Source of the DNA: Paraburkholderia oxyphila NBRC 105797
GTDB lineage: Bacteria; Pseudomonadota; Gammaproteobacteria; Burkholderiales; Burkholderiaceae
NCBI RefSeq assembly: GCF_000685075.1
Contig: NZ_BAYD01000053.1
Span: forward strand, 1-64,000
DNA: 64,000 nt
Reading direction: 5' to 3'
The notes beneath the pieces are model-generated. The model was not told the DNA's origin and searched no databases. It worked only from the letters and a program-made list of their open reading frames with translations. Within the stretch, counting starts at the first letter, position 1. The number at the start of each line of letters is the position of its first letter. This document shows positions 42,747 through 50,433 of the stretch, in pieces. A program made the position numbers and the translations under genes.

Positions 42747-43349
42747 TCACGACGGTGAAAAATCCCTGATCTTGGTGATCTTCGAGCCTTCCAGTCCCAG
42801 TCCGGCCATCAGTCCCTTCTGGTTGAAAATAAACGCATAGATCTCGGACTGCAGCGTTGTGGTGTTCAGATTCCTCGCCGTACCCTGGTCCGCAATCACG
42901 ATCGTCGGCGCAACACCCACGCTAAAGCCAGGGTTCGTTTTCACGTCGTTCAGCTCCTTGTCCGTCATGAAGAACATGGCATACCCGTAGGTCTGTATGC
43001 CAGCCTGCATCCCGAACGTGCCCGAGGTCGTGGCATACGAGCCCGTCGCCTTGCCGTTCTCATACAGAATGCCCGCGCCGTGCGCGACGCCGCCGATGAA
43101 TCCCGCCCTGATGACTTGCGGAAAGACCAGGATGCCCTTCGCCTCCTTGCCAAGGTCCTGCGCATGCGGCGTATTCGCATACAGTGACGCCAGCGCCGCC
43201 TTGCAATCGGCGTCGAGCGTCGGATCGGCCTGCGCGACCGTCTGTGACGGACCACCCGAGTCCATCATGGACGTCTGCTGCGTGGCGCCGCACGCTGCGA
43301 GCAGCGTGAAGAGAGAGAGGATCGCCAGCTTGTGAACAGGTTGGATCAT
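42747..43349 (-). CDS. SYLF-domain (YSC84-like) lipoprotein
   Basis: 200 residues from the ATG at 43349. Lipobox LFTLLAACGAT near residue 19, then the SYLF lipid-binding domain: AKGILVFPQVIRAGFIGGVAHGAGIL, TSGTFGMQAGIQTYGYAMFFMTDKEL, QSEIYAFIFNQKGLMAGLGLEGSKITKI. Such exported proteins are thought to bind phosphoinositide-like or other lipids; their bacterial role is unclear. It lies 67 bp upstream of the efflux operon in the same direction and could be co-expressed, but has its own upstream space. Confidence 0.85.
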   Translation of the reverse strand: MIQPVHKLAILSLFTLLAACGATQQTSMMDSGGPSQTVAQADPTLDADCKAALASLYANTPHAQDLGKEAKGILVFPQVIRAGFIGGVAHGAGILYENGKATGSYATTSGTFGMQAGIQTYGYAMFFMTDKELNDVKTNPGFSVGVAPTIVIADQGTARNLNTTTLQSEIYAFIFNQKGLMAGLGLEGSKITKIRDFSPS

Positions 43350-43488
43350 GATGCCGACTCCCGTTGCGATTTCAAATGAACAGGACCCCGAATGGCTTGC
43401 ACGGCCCTTCGTGGTCAAGTCTGGTAGCTGCTAGTGGCAAACTCAATGGGACTTTGGTCCCATACCCAGCCCCCCCCTCTCTCCCGGT

Positions 43489-43878
43489 TCATGGCGTCGG
43501 CGCAATGCCTAGCGCCGCTTGCACCGTCTTGATCAGCAGCGAATCGTTAAAGGGCTTGCACAGATAGCCGAACGCCCCCGACGCAAGCGCCTGCGCGCGC
43601 ACGCCGACATCGTCGTGAGCGGTGATCAGAATCACGGGGATACCGCTGCCGCCAAGACGCTGCTGCACTTCCAGCCCATTGAGCCCCGGCATCTGGATGT
43701 CGAGGATCACGCAGTCCGGCCGGTAAGAGGGCATTGAAGACAGCGTGTCCAGAAACTCTTCGCCGCTCAAATACGCGTCCGCACCGATCCCGGCGGAGCG
43801 CAGCAGACGCCTGATCGCCCGGCCCACCGATTCGTCGTCGTCGACAATGGCCACAAATGGATCTGGATCACCCATCAT
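43489..43878 (-). CDS. Receiver-only response regulator
   Basis: 129 residues, a single CheY-like receiver of the FixJ type: acidic pair DDD (13-15), phospho-acceptor Asp60 in VILDIQMPG, TAHDD and KPF. There is no output domain, so it must act by contact with another protein, as a phosphate sink, or as a partner of a hybrid kinase. The PAS kinase and FixJ-type regulator 3 kb away are possible partners. It is divergent from the patatin gene over 248 bp. Confidence 0.88.
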   Translation of the reverse strand: MMGDPDPFVAIVDDDESVGRAIRRLLRSAGIGADAYLSGEEFLDTLSSMPSYRPDCVILDIQMPGLNGLEVQQRLGGSGIPVILITAHDDVGVRAQALASGAFGYLCKPFNDSLLIKTVQAALGIAPTP

Positions 43879-44126
43879 GCGAAGTCCAGACTCGGCAGTT
43901 ACCCATGTAACCGCGATCCTTGAGATTCAGGCTATGCGGCCCGAGGCACAACCGGTATAGGCCTTTGGTCCAACACGCAGGCGACAGGCCGCTCATGGGT
44001 ACGACCAAGGTCCAATTGTCCGCATGGCCGTGGCGACATACGCTTTACAGACCCTCTCGATCACAGTCGTGGCGCGCCGCCCCGTGCGCGCCGCACAGGC
44101 AGGATTGCCCACCGCCGGGGACAGCC

Positions 44127-45290
44127 ATGGCCCGTACACGCAAAGCGGAATCGCCCATCCCCACACTGCCCGTTGGCAGGTTCGCCAACACGATTCTCGT
44201 GCTGCAGGGTGGTGGCGCGCTCGGAGCGTATCAGGCTGGCGTCTTCGCGGGACTCACTGAAGCGGCTATCGTTCCGAACTGGGTCGCCGGCGTGTCGATC
44301 GGCGCCATCAACGCCGCGCTGATCGCAGGCAATCCGCCCGAGCGCCGCGTCGAGCGGTTACGCGAATTCTGGGAGCGCTCGTCGGCATGGGCGCCTGTCA
44401 CCCTGCTTTCGTCGCTCGACACGATGCGTCCGCTCTTCAACCTTTATAGCGCCGCCTCGGCGATTTCATTCGGGGTCCCAGGATTCTTCACGCCGCGCAT
44501 GCTCTCTCCTCTGCTCGCGCCCGAAGGCTCGCTCGGCGCGCTGAGCTTCTATGACACGGAGCCGCTGCGTGCGACGCTTACCGAGCTCGCCGACTTCGAT
44601 CTCATCAACAGCCAGGCGGTGCGCCTGTCACTCGGCGCGGTCAACATCTGCACCGGGGAATCCGTGTATTTCGACAACACGCGGATGCGTCTCGGGCCCG
44701 AGCACGTGATGGCGAGCGGCGCGCTGCCGCCGGGTTTTCCGCCCGTGCAGGTCGACGGCGCATGGTACTGGGACGGCGGCATCTCGTCGAACACGCCGCT
44801 GTGGTACGTGGTTGACGAGGCCTACCGCGAAAGCGGCCTCGTGCTGCAGATCGACCTGTTCAGCGGCGCGGGCCCGTTGCCGCAAAACTTGAATCAGGTC
44901 CAGGAGCGCATGAAGGACCTGCAGTACGCGAGCAAGGTGCGCTTTAACGCGGCGCGGGTCAAGCAGCAGGAGGAGCTGCGCGCGTCGCTGCGGCGCGTGC
45001 TGGCGATGCTGCCCGCGAATGCGCAGTCCGATCCCGACGTCGAGCGGCTGGCCGCGATCAGCACGCGTGGCGAGGTCCTGCTCGTGCGCTTCACCAACCG
45101 CCACGACACGCGCTCGTCCGACTTCAAGGACTACGAGTTCTCGCGCGCCACCGTGCTCGAGCTGTGGGAAGGCGGTCATGGCGACGTGCGCCATGCGATC
45201 GCCACCGAGGCGTGGCGCAACGCGACGGAGATGGCGCAAGGCATTCACGTCTGCGACCTCACGCCGATGGAACACGCTCAAAAGGAGTAG
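44127..45290 (+). CDS. Patatin-like phospholipase
   Basis: 387 residues from the ATG at 44127. The lipase core is complete: oxyanion motif GGGALG (28-33), nucleophile Ser57 in GVSIG, and catalytic Asp216 in WDGG. It is a serine-aspartate acyl hydrolase. The C-terminal region (ISTRGEVLLVRFTNRHDTRSSDFKDYEFSR) is typical of Burkholderiales proteins encoded next to acetoacetate decarboxylase, which suggests a link with polyhydroxybutyrate or ketone-body use. The downstream gene begins 5 bp after its stop; AAAGGAG at the end of this gene serves as ribosome-binding site for it. Confidence 0.9.
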   Translation: MARTRKAESPIPTLPVGRFANTILVLQGGGALGAYQAGVFAGLTEAAIVPNWVAGVSIGAINAALIAGNPPERRVERLREFWERSSAWAPVTLLSSLDTMRPLFNLYSAASAISFGVPGFFTPRMLSPLLAPEGSLGALSFYDTEPLRATLTELADFDLINSQAVRLSLGAVNICTGESVYFDNTRMRLGPEHVMASGALPPGFPPVQVDGAWYWDGGISSNTPLWYVVDEAYRESGLVLQIDLFSGAGPLPQNLNQVQERMKDLQYASKVRFNAARVKQQEELRASLRRVLAMLPANAQSDPDVERLAAISTRGEVLLVRFTNRHDTRSSDFKDYEFSRATVLELWEGGHGDVRHAIATEAWRNATEMAQGIHVCDLTPMEHAQKE

Positions 45291-45295
45291 CGACG

Positions 45296-46036
45296 ATGAC
45301 TGAATCCGAAGTGATGGAACGCGCATTCGCAATGCCGCTCACGAGCCCTGCGTTTGCGCCGGGTCCGTATCGTTTCGTCGATCGTGAGTTTCTGATCGTG
45401 ACGTACCGGACCGACCCGGAAGCCCTCGCCAAGGTGATCCCCGCGCCGCTGGAGATGACCGATCCGATCGTCAAGTTCGAATTCATCCGGATGCCCGATT
45501 CGACCGGCTTTGGCGACTACACCGAAAGCGGGCAGGTGATCCCGGTACGGTTCAACGGCGAGTCCGGCGGCTACGTGCACGCCATGTATCTCGACGACAT
45601 GGCGCCGATCGCGGGCGGGCGCGAAATCTGGGGGTTTCCGAAGAAGCTGGCATCGCCCCAGCTGCGCGTCGAGAAAGACACGATTGGCGGCGTGCTGCGC
45701 TACGGGCCGGTGCCGATCGCGGTCGCCACGATGGGCTACAAGTATCGCGCCCTGCCGCACGACAAGATTCTCGAGTCGCTCTCGGCGCCGAACTATCTGC
45801 TGAAGATCATTCCGCACGTGGATGGCACGGTGCGGATCTGCGAACTGGTTCGCTACTTTTGCGAGGACATCACCATCAAGGGCGCCTGGGACGGCCCCGC
45901 CGCACTCGAGCTGTTCCATCACGCGCTCGCGCCGGTCGCGGCGCTGCCCGTGCTCGAGGTGATCTCCGGCGTGCATATCCTGAGCGACCTCACGCTCGGG
46001 CTCGGCACGGTGGTGCACGACTATCTCGCGGAGTGA
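45296..46036 (+). CDS. adc: Acetoacetate decarboxylase
   Basis: 246 residues. The Schiff-base lysine is in EIWGFPKK (Lys116), with Lys117 next to it as in the clostridial enzyme, and the family segments YVHAMYLDDMAPIAGGRE and GPVPIAVATMGYKY are present. It converts acetoacetate to acetone and CO2. In related genomes a 3-hydroxybutyrate dehydrogenase gene often follows this pair; here a convergent response-regulator gene follows instead. Co-translation with the patatin gene is implied by the short gap. Confidence 0.92.
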   Translation: MTESEVMERAFAMPLTSPAFAPGPYRFVDREFLIVTYRTDPEALAKVIPAPLEMTDPIVKFEFIRMPDSTGFGDYTESGQVIPVRFNGESGGYVHAMYLDDMAPIAGGREIWGFPKKLASPQLRVEKDTIGGVLRYGPVPIAVATMGYKYRALPHDKILESLSAPNYLLKIIPHVDGTVRICELVRYFCEDITIKGAWDGPAALELFHHALAPVAALPVLEVISGVHILSDLTLGLGTVVHDYLAE

Positions 46037-46067
46037 CAGTCACAGCGCGCGACGTGCACGCGCAGGC

Positions 46068-46697
46068 TCAGTGCAACGCGTACGCAATCCCGGCGGCACT
46101 CGCCTTGTCGGCGAGATGGATCAGGTCGGCCAGCGAGTCCGCCTTCATTTTCTCCATCACGCGTGCGCGATGCACCTTGATCGTCTTCTCGGCGATACCA
46201 AGGTCGAACGCAATCTGCTTGTTCAGGCGCCCCGTGACCACGAGCGCCATCACTTCGCGCTCGCGCGGCGTGAGGGTCGCGAGCCGCTGCTCGATCTCCG
46301 CGAGCCCCCGCCGCTCTTCGTGCATCTGCCTCGCGCGCGTGAGCGCGCGCTCCACCACATCGAGCAGCTCGGTATCGTTGACCGGCTTGGTCAGAAAATC
46401 GCTCGCGCCGGCCTTCATGGCGTTGACGGTCGTGCCGACATCGCCGTGCCCGGACAGAAACACGATCGGCAGGCTCTTGTTCAGCTCGCGCTGCAACTCT
46501 AGCCCGTTCACCTCCGGCATCTGCAAGTCCAGCACGAGGCAGGCGGGCTCGCTCGTGAAGTCCGCGTCCGCCAGGAACGAGCGCGCGGAGGCGAAGACTT
46601 CGGCGCGATACCCGGCGCAACGCAGCAAGCGCCCGAGGGCGCGGCAAACGCCATCATCGTCATCAACGACAAACACGCGGGGCGACGAGTCAGTCAT
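46068..46697 (-). CDS. FixJ-family response regulator (receiver plus LuxR-type HTH)
   Basis: 209 residues from the ATG at 46697, which overlaps the kinase stop (ATGA). Receiver domain with DDDD (12-15), phospho-acceptor Asp57 in LVLDLQMPEVNG and KPV; C-terminal LuxR-type helix-turn-helix (LTPREREVMALVVTGRLNKQIAFDLGIAEKTIKVHRARVMEKM). It binds DNA after phosphorylation by the kinase encoded upstream. Targets are unknown; the nearby SoeABC-like genes are one candidate. Confidence 0.92.
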   Translation of the reverse strand: MTDSSPRVFVVDDDDGVCRALGRLLRCAGYRAEVFASARSFLADADFTSEPACLVLDLQMPEVNGLELQRELNKSLPIVFLSGHGDVGTTVNAMKAGASDFLTKPVNDTELLDVVERALTRARQMHEERRGLAEIEQRLATLTPREREVMALVVTGRLNKQIAFDLGIAEKTIKVHRARVMEKMKADSLADLIHLADKASAAGIAYALH

Positions 46698-48022
46698 GGC
46701 CGTGAGCATACGGAGTTCGATCCGCTCGCGCGCTCGGCGGGCAGCGAAACATAGAAGGCGGCGCCGCCTTCCGCGTTGTTCTCAGCCCAGACGCGCCCAC
46801 CGTGCGCGCCAACGATGCTGCGGCTGATCGAGAGCCCGAGCCCGAGGCCATGCGGCTTCGACGTGAAGAAAGGCTGGAAGATCTTGTCCATCTGGTCCAC
46901 CGTCAATCCACGGCCGCAGTCGCGCACGCAAAGACGCACGTCGCCGCCGGGCTCGACGCCCGCCTGCACCGTCACGAACCGGCATGCGGCCGGACACTCC
47001 TGCACCGCATCGAGCGCGTTGAGCATCAGGTTCAGCAGCACCTGCTGCAACTGCACCTTGTCGCCGAGCACGGTGGGCAACGCGCCGGCGATCTCGATCG
47101 TCGTGCGCACGCCGCGCACGATGGCGTCGCTGTGCATCAGCGAGACCACGTCGCGCACGACGCCACCGACGTCGACCGGCAGCCATTCCATGTCGCACTT
47201 CCTGACGAGCGCGCGCATCTTCCGAATGATCTCGCCCGCGCGGCGATTGTCGGCGACGATATCTTTCAGCGTCTCGCGCACTTCGCGCAGGTTGATCGGG
47301 TCCGCTTCAATGAAGCGCTGGGCGGCCTGCGAGTTCGACAGGATCGCCGTGAGCGGCTGATTCAGTTCGTGCGCGAGCGAGCCCGCAAGCTCGCCGAGCG
47401 CGGAGACGCGCGTCAGATGCGCGAGCTCCTGGCGGTTGCGGTGCAATTCGTTGCGCTCGCTGCGCTCCACGACCACGGCGAGCAAAGTTGGCACGCCATC
47501 CACGCTGCATGGACGCGTCGTGATCTCGGCGGGAAATTCAGCGCCGTCGTGGCGGCGCGCGATGACACTACGCAGAGCCGAGTCGGCTGACGCGTGCTTC
47601 GCCGCCACCGCGTGCGAGCCCTGCGCGCGCCATTCGGGAATCAGCAGGCTCGCGCGCGCGCCGCTCAGTTCATCGCTGTGGTAGCCAAACAGCTCGGCCC
47701 CCTTCTCATTGACGAACCTGATCTTGCCGGCCCCGTCGATGGCCAGAATCGCAATCGGCACGAGCTCTAGCGCGTCGCGCATGGGCGTACCGGCGAGGAA
47801 CGACTCGACGCCCTCGAGGTGCTGCCTGTGTGCGCGGTTTTGCGGTGCGAGCGCCCTCCGTGCTTCGGGTGCCCAGTGCCTGCTCAAGCGCCGAACGGAT
47901 CGCGTCACGCCGGTCAGGACGGCCAGCGGACGAAACCGCGGACGCTGCGATGCGCGGCACCACGTGATCATCGCAGCGAGAACTGTCGGCACGAGTCCGC
48001 AATCTGACATGCCGTTCTGCAT
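46694..48022 (-). CDS. PAS-domain sensor histidine kinase
   Basis: About 442 residues taking the ATG at 48022 (MQNGMSDCGLVP), which has GGGGAG 9 bp before it; TTG at 48139 and ATG at 48049 are alternatives. A PAS domain (ALELVPIAILAIDGAGKIRFVNEKGAELFGY split region) is followed by the H-box GSLAHELNQPLTAIL, the N-box LNLMLNALDAV and G-boxes (DCGRGL, GLGLGLSIS). The organisation matches FixL-type kinases, though no heme-pocket His could be assigned. Its stop overlaps the start of the FixJ-type regulator, making a clear two-component pair. Confidence 0.88.
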   Translation of the reverse strand: MQNGMSDCGLVPTVLAAMITWCRASQRPRFRPLAVLTGVTRSVRRLSRHWAPEARRALAPQNRAHRQHLEGVESFLAGTPMRDALELVPIAILAIDGAGKIRFVNEKGAELFGYHSDELSGARASLLIPEWRAQGSHAVAAKHASADSALRSVIARRHDGAEFPAEITTRPCSVDGVPTLLAVVVERSERNELHRNRQELAHLTRVSALGELAGSLAHELNQPLTAILSNSQAAQRFIEADPINLREVRETLKDIVADNRRAGEIIRKMRALVRKCDMEWLPVDVGGVVRDVVSLMHSDAIVRGVRTTIEIAGALPTVLGDKVQLQQVLLNLMLNALDAVQECPAACRFVTVQAGVEPGGDVRLCVRDCGRGLTVDQMDKIFQPFFTSKPHGLGLGLSISRSIVGAHGGRVWAENNAEGGAAFYVSLPAERASGSNSVCSRP

Positions 48023-48610
48023 GGCGAATAGCTCCCCGTCTGCAAACATGCGCCGCACCCATCCCGATCGTTCAGGATGCACATTCGCGGCCGCAACGTT
48101 CGAAGCGAGCTCAATGATGACCTTCAAGGCAACCGCCAATTCGCGTCAGGCCTTTGCGGCGCTCTACCCAACAGCGCTGCAACGCGATCGTCCATCTCCT
48201 GCGGTCACGGTCACCATGAAAGCAATACTAGTAGATGATAGACATTTTTTACTTACGATAGAAAATATTTCGGTACTTGTTACGGCAACCGTATGAGCGC
48301 CAACACTGCAAGGCTCGATTATCGTTTCGCTTAATTCAGATTAATGCCTCGCACAACTATTCGATTCGATCTCCGTGGAAATCGACCCAATCCATTAATA
48401 GTGCACTCACATCAAAGTCGCTTCATGCGTGCGATTGAATTCTCATCGAGGCTTTTCTGCCAGAGGTAATCAAACAATCATCGTCCAGTGTGCGCGAATC
48501 GACGCTATCGTACAGGCACTTCGTGAAGGATTTATGCCGGCGCGGGGCGCGCACTGCAAGGCGTCTTCAGCACCTCAAACAATAATCAGGATGTCTATCT
48601 ATTCTGCCGA
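48023..48610. other. AT-rich intergenic region between the kinase and soeC
   Basis: About 590 bp without a convincing gene, lower in GC than the surroundings (for example the T/A-rich run near 48230-48270). It must hold the promoter for the kinase. A copy of the 35-bp dispersed repeat lies in it. Small frames crossing it show no coding pattern. Confidence 0.5.
48496..48530. repeat. 35-bp dispersed repeat, copy 2
   Basis: ATCGACGCTATCGTACAGGC followed by ACTTCGTGAAGGA, matching 25655-25689 except for two transitions in the core and one base near the left edge. It lies about 470 bp upstream of the kinase start on the minus strand. Confidence 0.6.
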
Positions 48611-48654
48611 AAATGAAAACCGCCTGAACCAGAACCATCGGTCTGGTCAGGCGG
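48611..48654 (-). terminator. Intrinsic terminator after soeC
   Basis: A 13-bp stem (CCGCCTGAACCAGA on one arm, TCTGGTCAGGCGG on the other, with one bulged A) and an 8-base loop. On the minus strand it is followed by TTTTCATTTT. It lies 40 bp after the soeC stop codon. Confidence 0.85.
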
Positions 48655-48693
48655 CCTTGCCAATATCCTCAGCGTTCGATTCGTGCGTGCCGA

Positions 48694-49647
48694 CTACGCC
48701 TGACGATAATAGACATTCTGCGGATGCCGCGCCTCGGCGAAGAAGAACCAGCGCTCCGCCACGAGCCCCGCGTACTGAATCAGGGCGGCGGCACACAGCA
48801 AGACCAATGAGGCGCCCACCGGCCGTACGTTCGCACCGAACGCCACGAGCACGAACGGCACGGCGAACGCGGCCACGAGGAACGTCCACTTGATGCGCTT
48901 GAGCGTGGCCGGCGTCTTGCCGTGGAAGAACTCGCGCAGATTGAATGCGCCGGCCGTGAAGCCGCGCGACTTCTGCTCGACGCGTGCGCCACGAATGCCG
49001 GTCGCGCTCTGCACCGTCGATTTGGGCCGCAGCCGTGCATTGCGCTTGAGCGAGGCGACACGCGAGACGCATCCGCCGAGCGTCAGCAGGCAAGCGAGCA
49101 GTGCGAGCGGCCCGACCAGCACGGGCGCCAGCCACGCGGCGCACACGGTCGCAAGCGTGAAGCCCGAGGCGCAGCCGAGCAGCGCGAAATTGACGAGCGT
49201 GAGCGGCGTCGCCCATTCCTGCAGAAAGCGCAGGCATGCGTAGATCATGCCGGTGCAGACGAACAGCAGCCCGCTCGCCACCACGGCAACAGCGCCAATC
49301 GCGAGCGTATAAGGCAAGCCGCACAAATGCGCGACGCCGTAGGCGAACGCGCAAGCGAGGAACAGCGGCAGGCACAGGCATTCGCGCGAGAGCCACGACG
49401 TGCGCCACATCGCAATGGCCCGCCACGCACGCTCGGGATGCCCGAGGTGGAAGAACGACGCAACGAGCCCCGCCGCGCCGAGCACGCACGCCAGCGCCGC
49501 CCCGACCACATAGAAGAGCTGCGGCACCGCCGCCCCATCGCCGAGGCCGAGCTGGCCCGCCGCTTCCACGCCCACGAGCGCGATCACGAGGCCCTGCGCC
49601 GCGCCAATCAAGGTGGTGAGAAACACCACGGAAAATGCCGGATTCAT
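48694..49647 (-). CDS. soeC: Membrane anchor subunit of the DMSO-reductase-family complex (SoeC/DmsC type)
   Basis: 317 residues, about eight membrane helices, DmsC family (MNPAFSVVFLTTLIGAAQGL, FFHLGHPERAWRAIAMWRTSWLSRE). The HPxRAWRA and SWLSREC stretch is typical. It anchors the molybdenum and iron-sulfur subunits to the cytoplasmic face and exchanges electrons with quinone. It follows soeB by 24 bp and ends in a strong terminator. Confidence 0.82.
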   Translation of the reverse strand: MNPAFSVVFLTTLIGAAQGLVIALVGVEAAGQLGLGDGAAVPQLFYVVGAALACVLGAAGLVASFFHLGHPERAWRAIAMWRTSWLSRECLCLPLFLACAFAYGVAHLCGLPYTLAIGAVAVVASGLLFVCTGMIYACLRFLQEWATPLTLVNFALLGCASGFTLATVCAAWLAPVLVGPLALLACLLTLGGCVSRVASLKRNARLRPKSTVQSATGIRGARVEQKSRGFTAGAFNLREFFHGKTPATLKRIKWTFLVAAFAVPFVLVAFGANVRPVGASLVLLCAAALIQYAGLVAERWFFFAEARHPQNVYYRQA

Positions 49648-49671
49648 GTTGGTTCCTTTGTCCGTGGGAGG

Positions 49672-50418
49672 TTAATGCGCCGCGGGGCGCGAGGCGATGG
49701 AAGCGAGGTGCAGCTCGCCGCGTTCAACCTGCGATTCGAGGGAAGCCGGCGCATCGTCGGCGGACTCGCCCTTGCACGAACACGATCCGCTTCCGCACGA
49801 CGACACCTTCTGGCGCGGCAGATAGTGATTGGCGGGCCGCGTGCCCCATTCGGGCATCAGCTGATAGCCGCCGCGCTCGCGAATCGCCTTCGACACCACC
49901 GAGTCCGGGTCGTGGATGTCGCCAAAGAGGCGCGCCGAGGTCGGGCAGGCGAGCACGCACGCGGGTTTGCGGTCGCGCTCGGGCAAGGCCTCGTTATGGA
50001 TGCGGTCCGAACAGAGCGTGCACTTGGTCATCTCCTTGCGCTCTTCGTCCAGTTCGCGCGCACCGTAGGGGCACGCCCACGAGCAGTACTTGCAGCCGAT
50101 ACAGCGGTCGTAGTCGACCAGCACGAGGCCGTCTTCCTTGCGCTTGTAGCTGGCCCCGGTCGGACAGACCGGCACGCACGGCGGATCTTCGCAGTGCAGG
50201 CACGACTTCGGAAAGTGAATCGTGTCGGTGAGCGGAAACACACCGGCCTCGAAGGTCTGCACGCGATTGAAGAACGTGCCGGAAGGGTCAGCATCGTAAG
50301 GGCGGATGTCCGAGAGGCTGCCCGCCTCGCCCGACGTGTTCCACTCCTTGCAGCTCGTCACGCAGGCGTGGCAGCCCACGCACACGTTCAGATCGATTAC
50401 GAGCGCCATCTGTGTCAT
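49672..50418 (-). CDS. soeB: Iron-sulfur subunit of the DMSO-reductase-family complex (SoeB/DmsB type)
   Basis: 248 residues with four ferredoxin-type cysteine groups: CVGCHACVTSC, CLHCEDPPCVPVC, CIGCKYCSWAC, and CTLCSDR with CVLACPTSA, giving four 4Fe-4S clusters as in DmsB. The C-terminal CGSGSCSCKG adds extra cysteines. It carries electrons between the molybdenum subunit and the membrane anchor. Start at 50418 is supported by AAGGAG. It is 15 bp after soeA. Confidence 0.88.
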   Translation of the reverse strand: MTQMALVIDLNVCVGCHACVTSCKEWNTSGEAGSLSDIRPYDADPSGTFFNRVQTFEAGVFPLTDTIHFPKSCLHCEDPPCVPVCPTGASYKRKEDGLVLVDYDRCIGCKYCSWACPYGARELDEERKEMTKCTLCSDRIHNEALPERDRKPACVLACPTSARLFGDIHDPDSVVSKAIRERGGYQLMPEWGTRPANHYLPRQKVSSCGSGSCSCKGESADDAPASLESQVERGELHLASIASRPAAH

Positions 50419-50433
50419 AGCGTGCTCCTTGCC

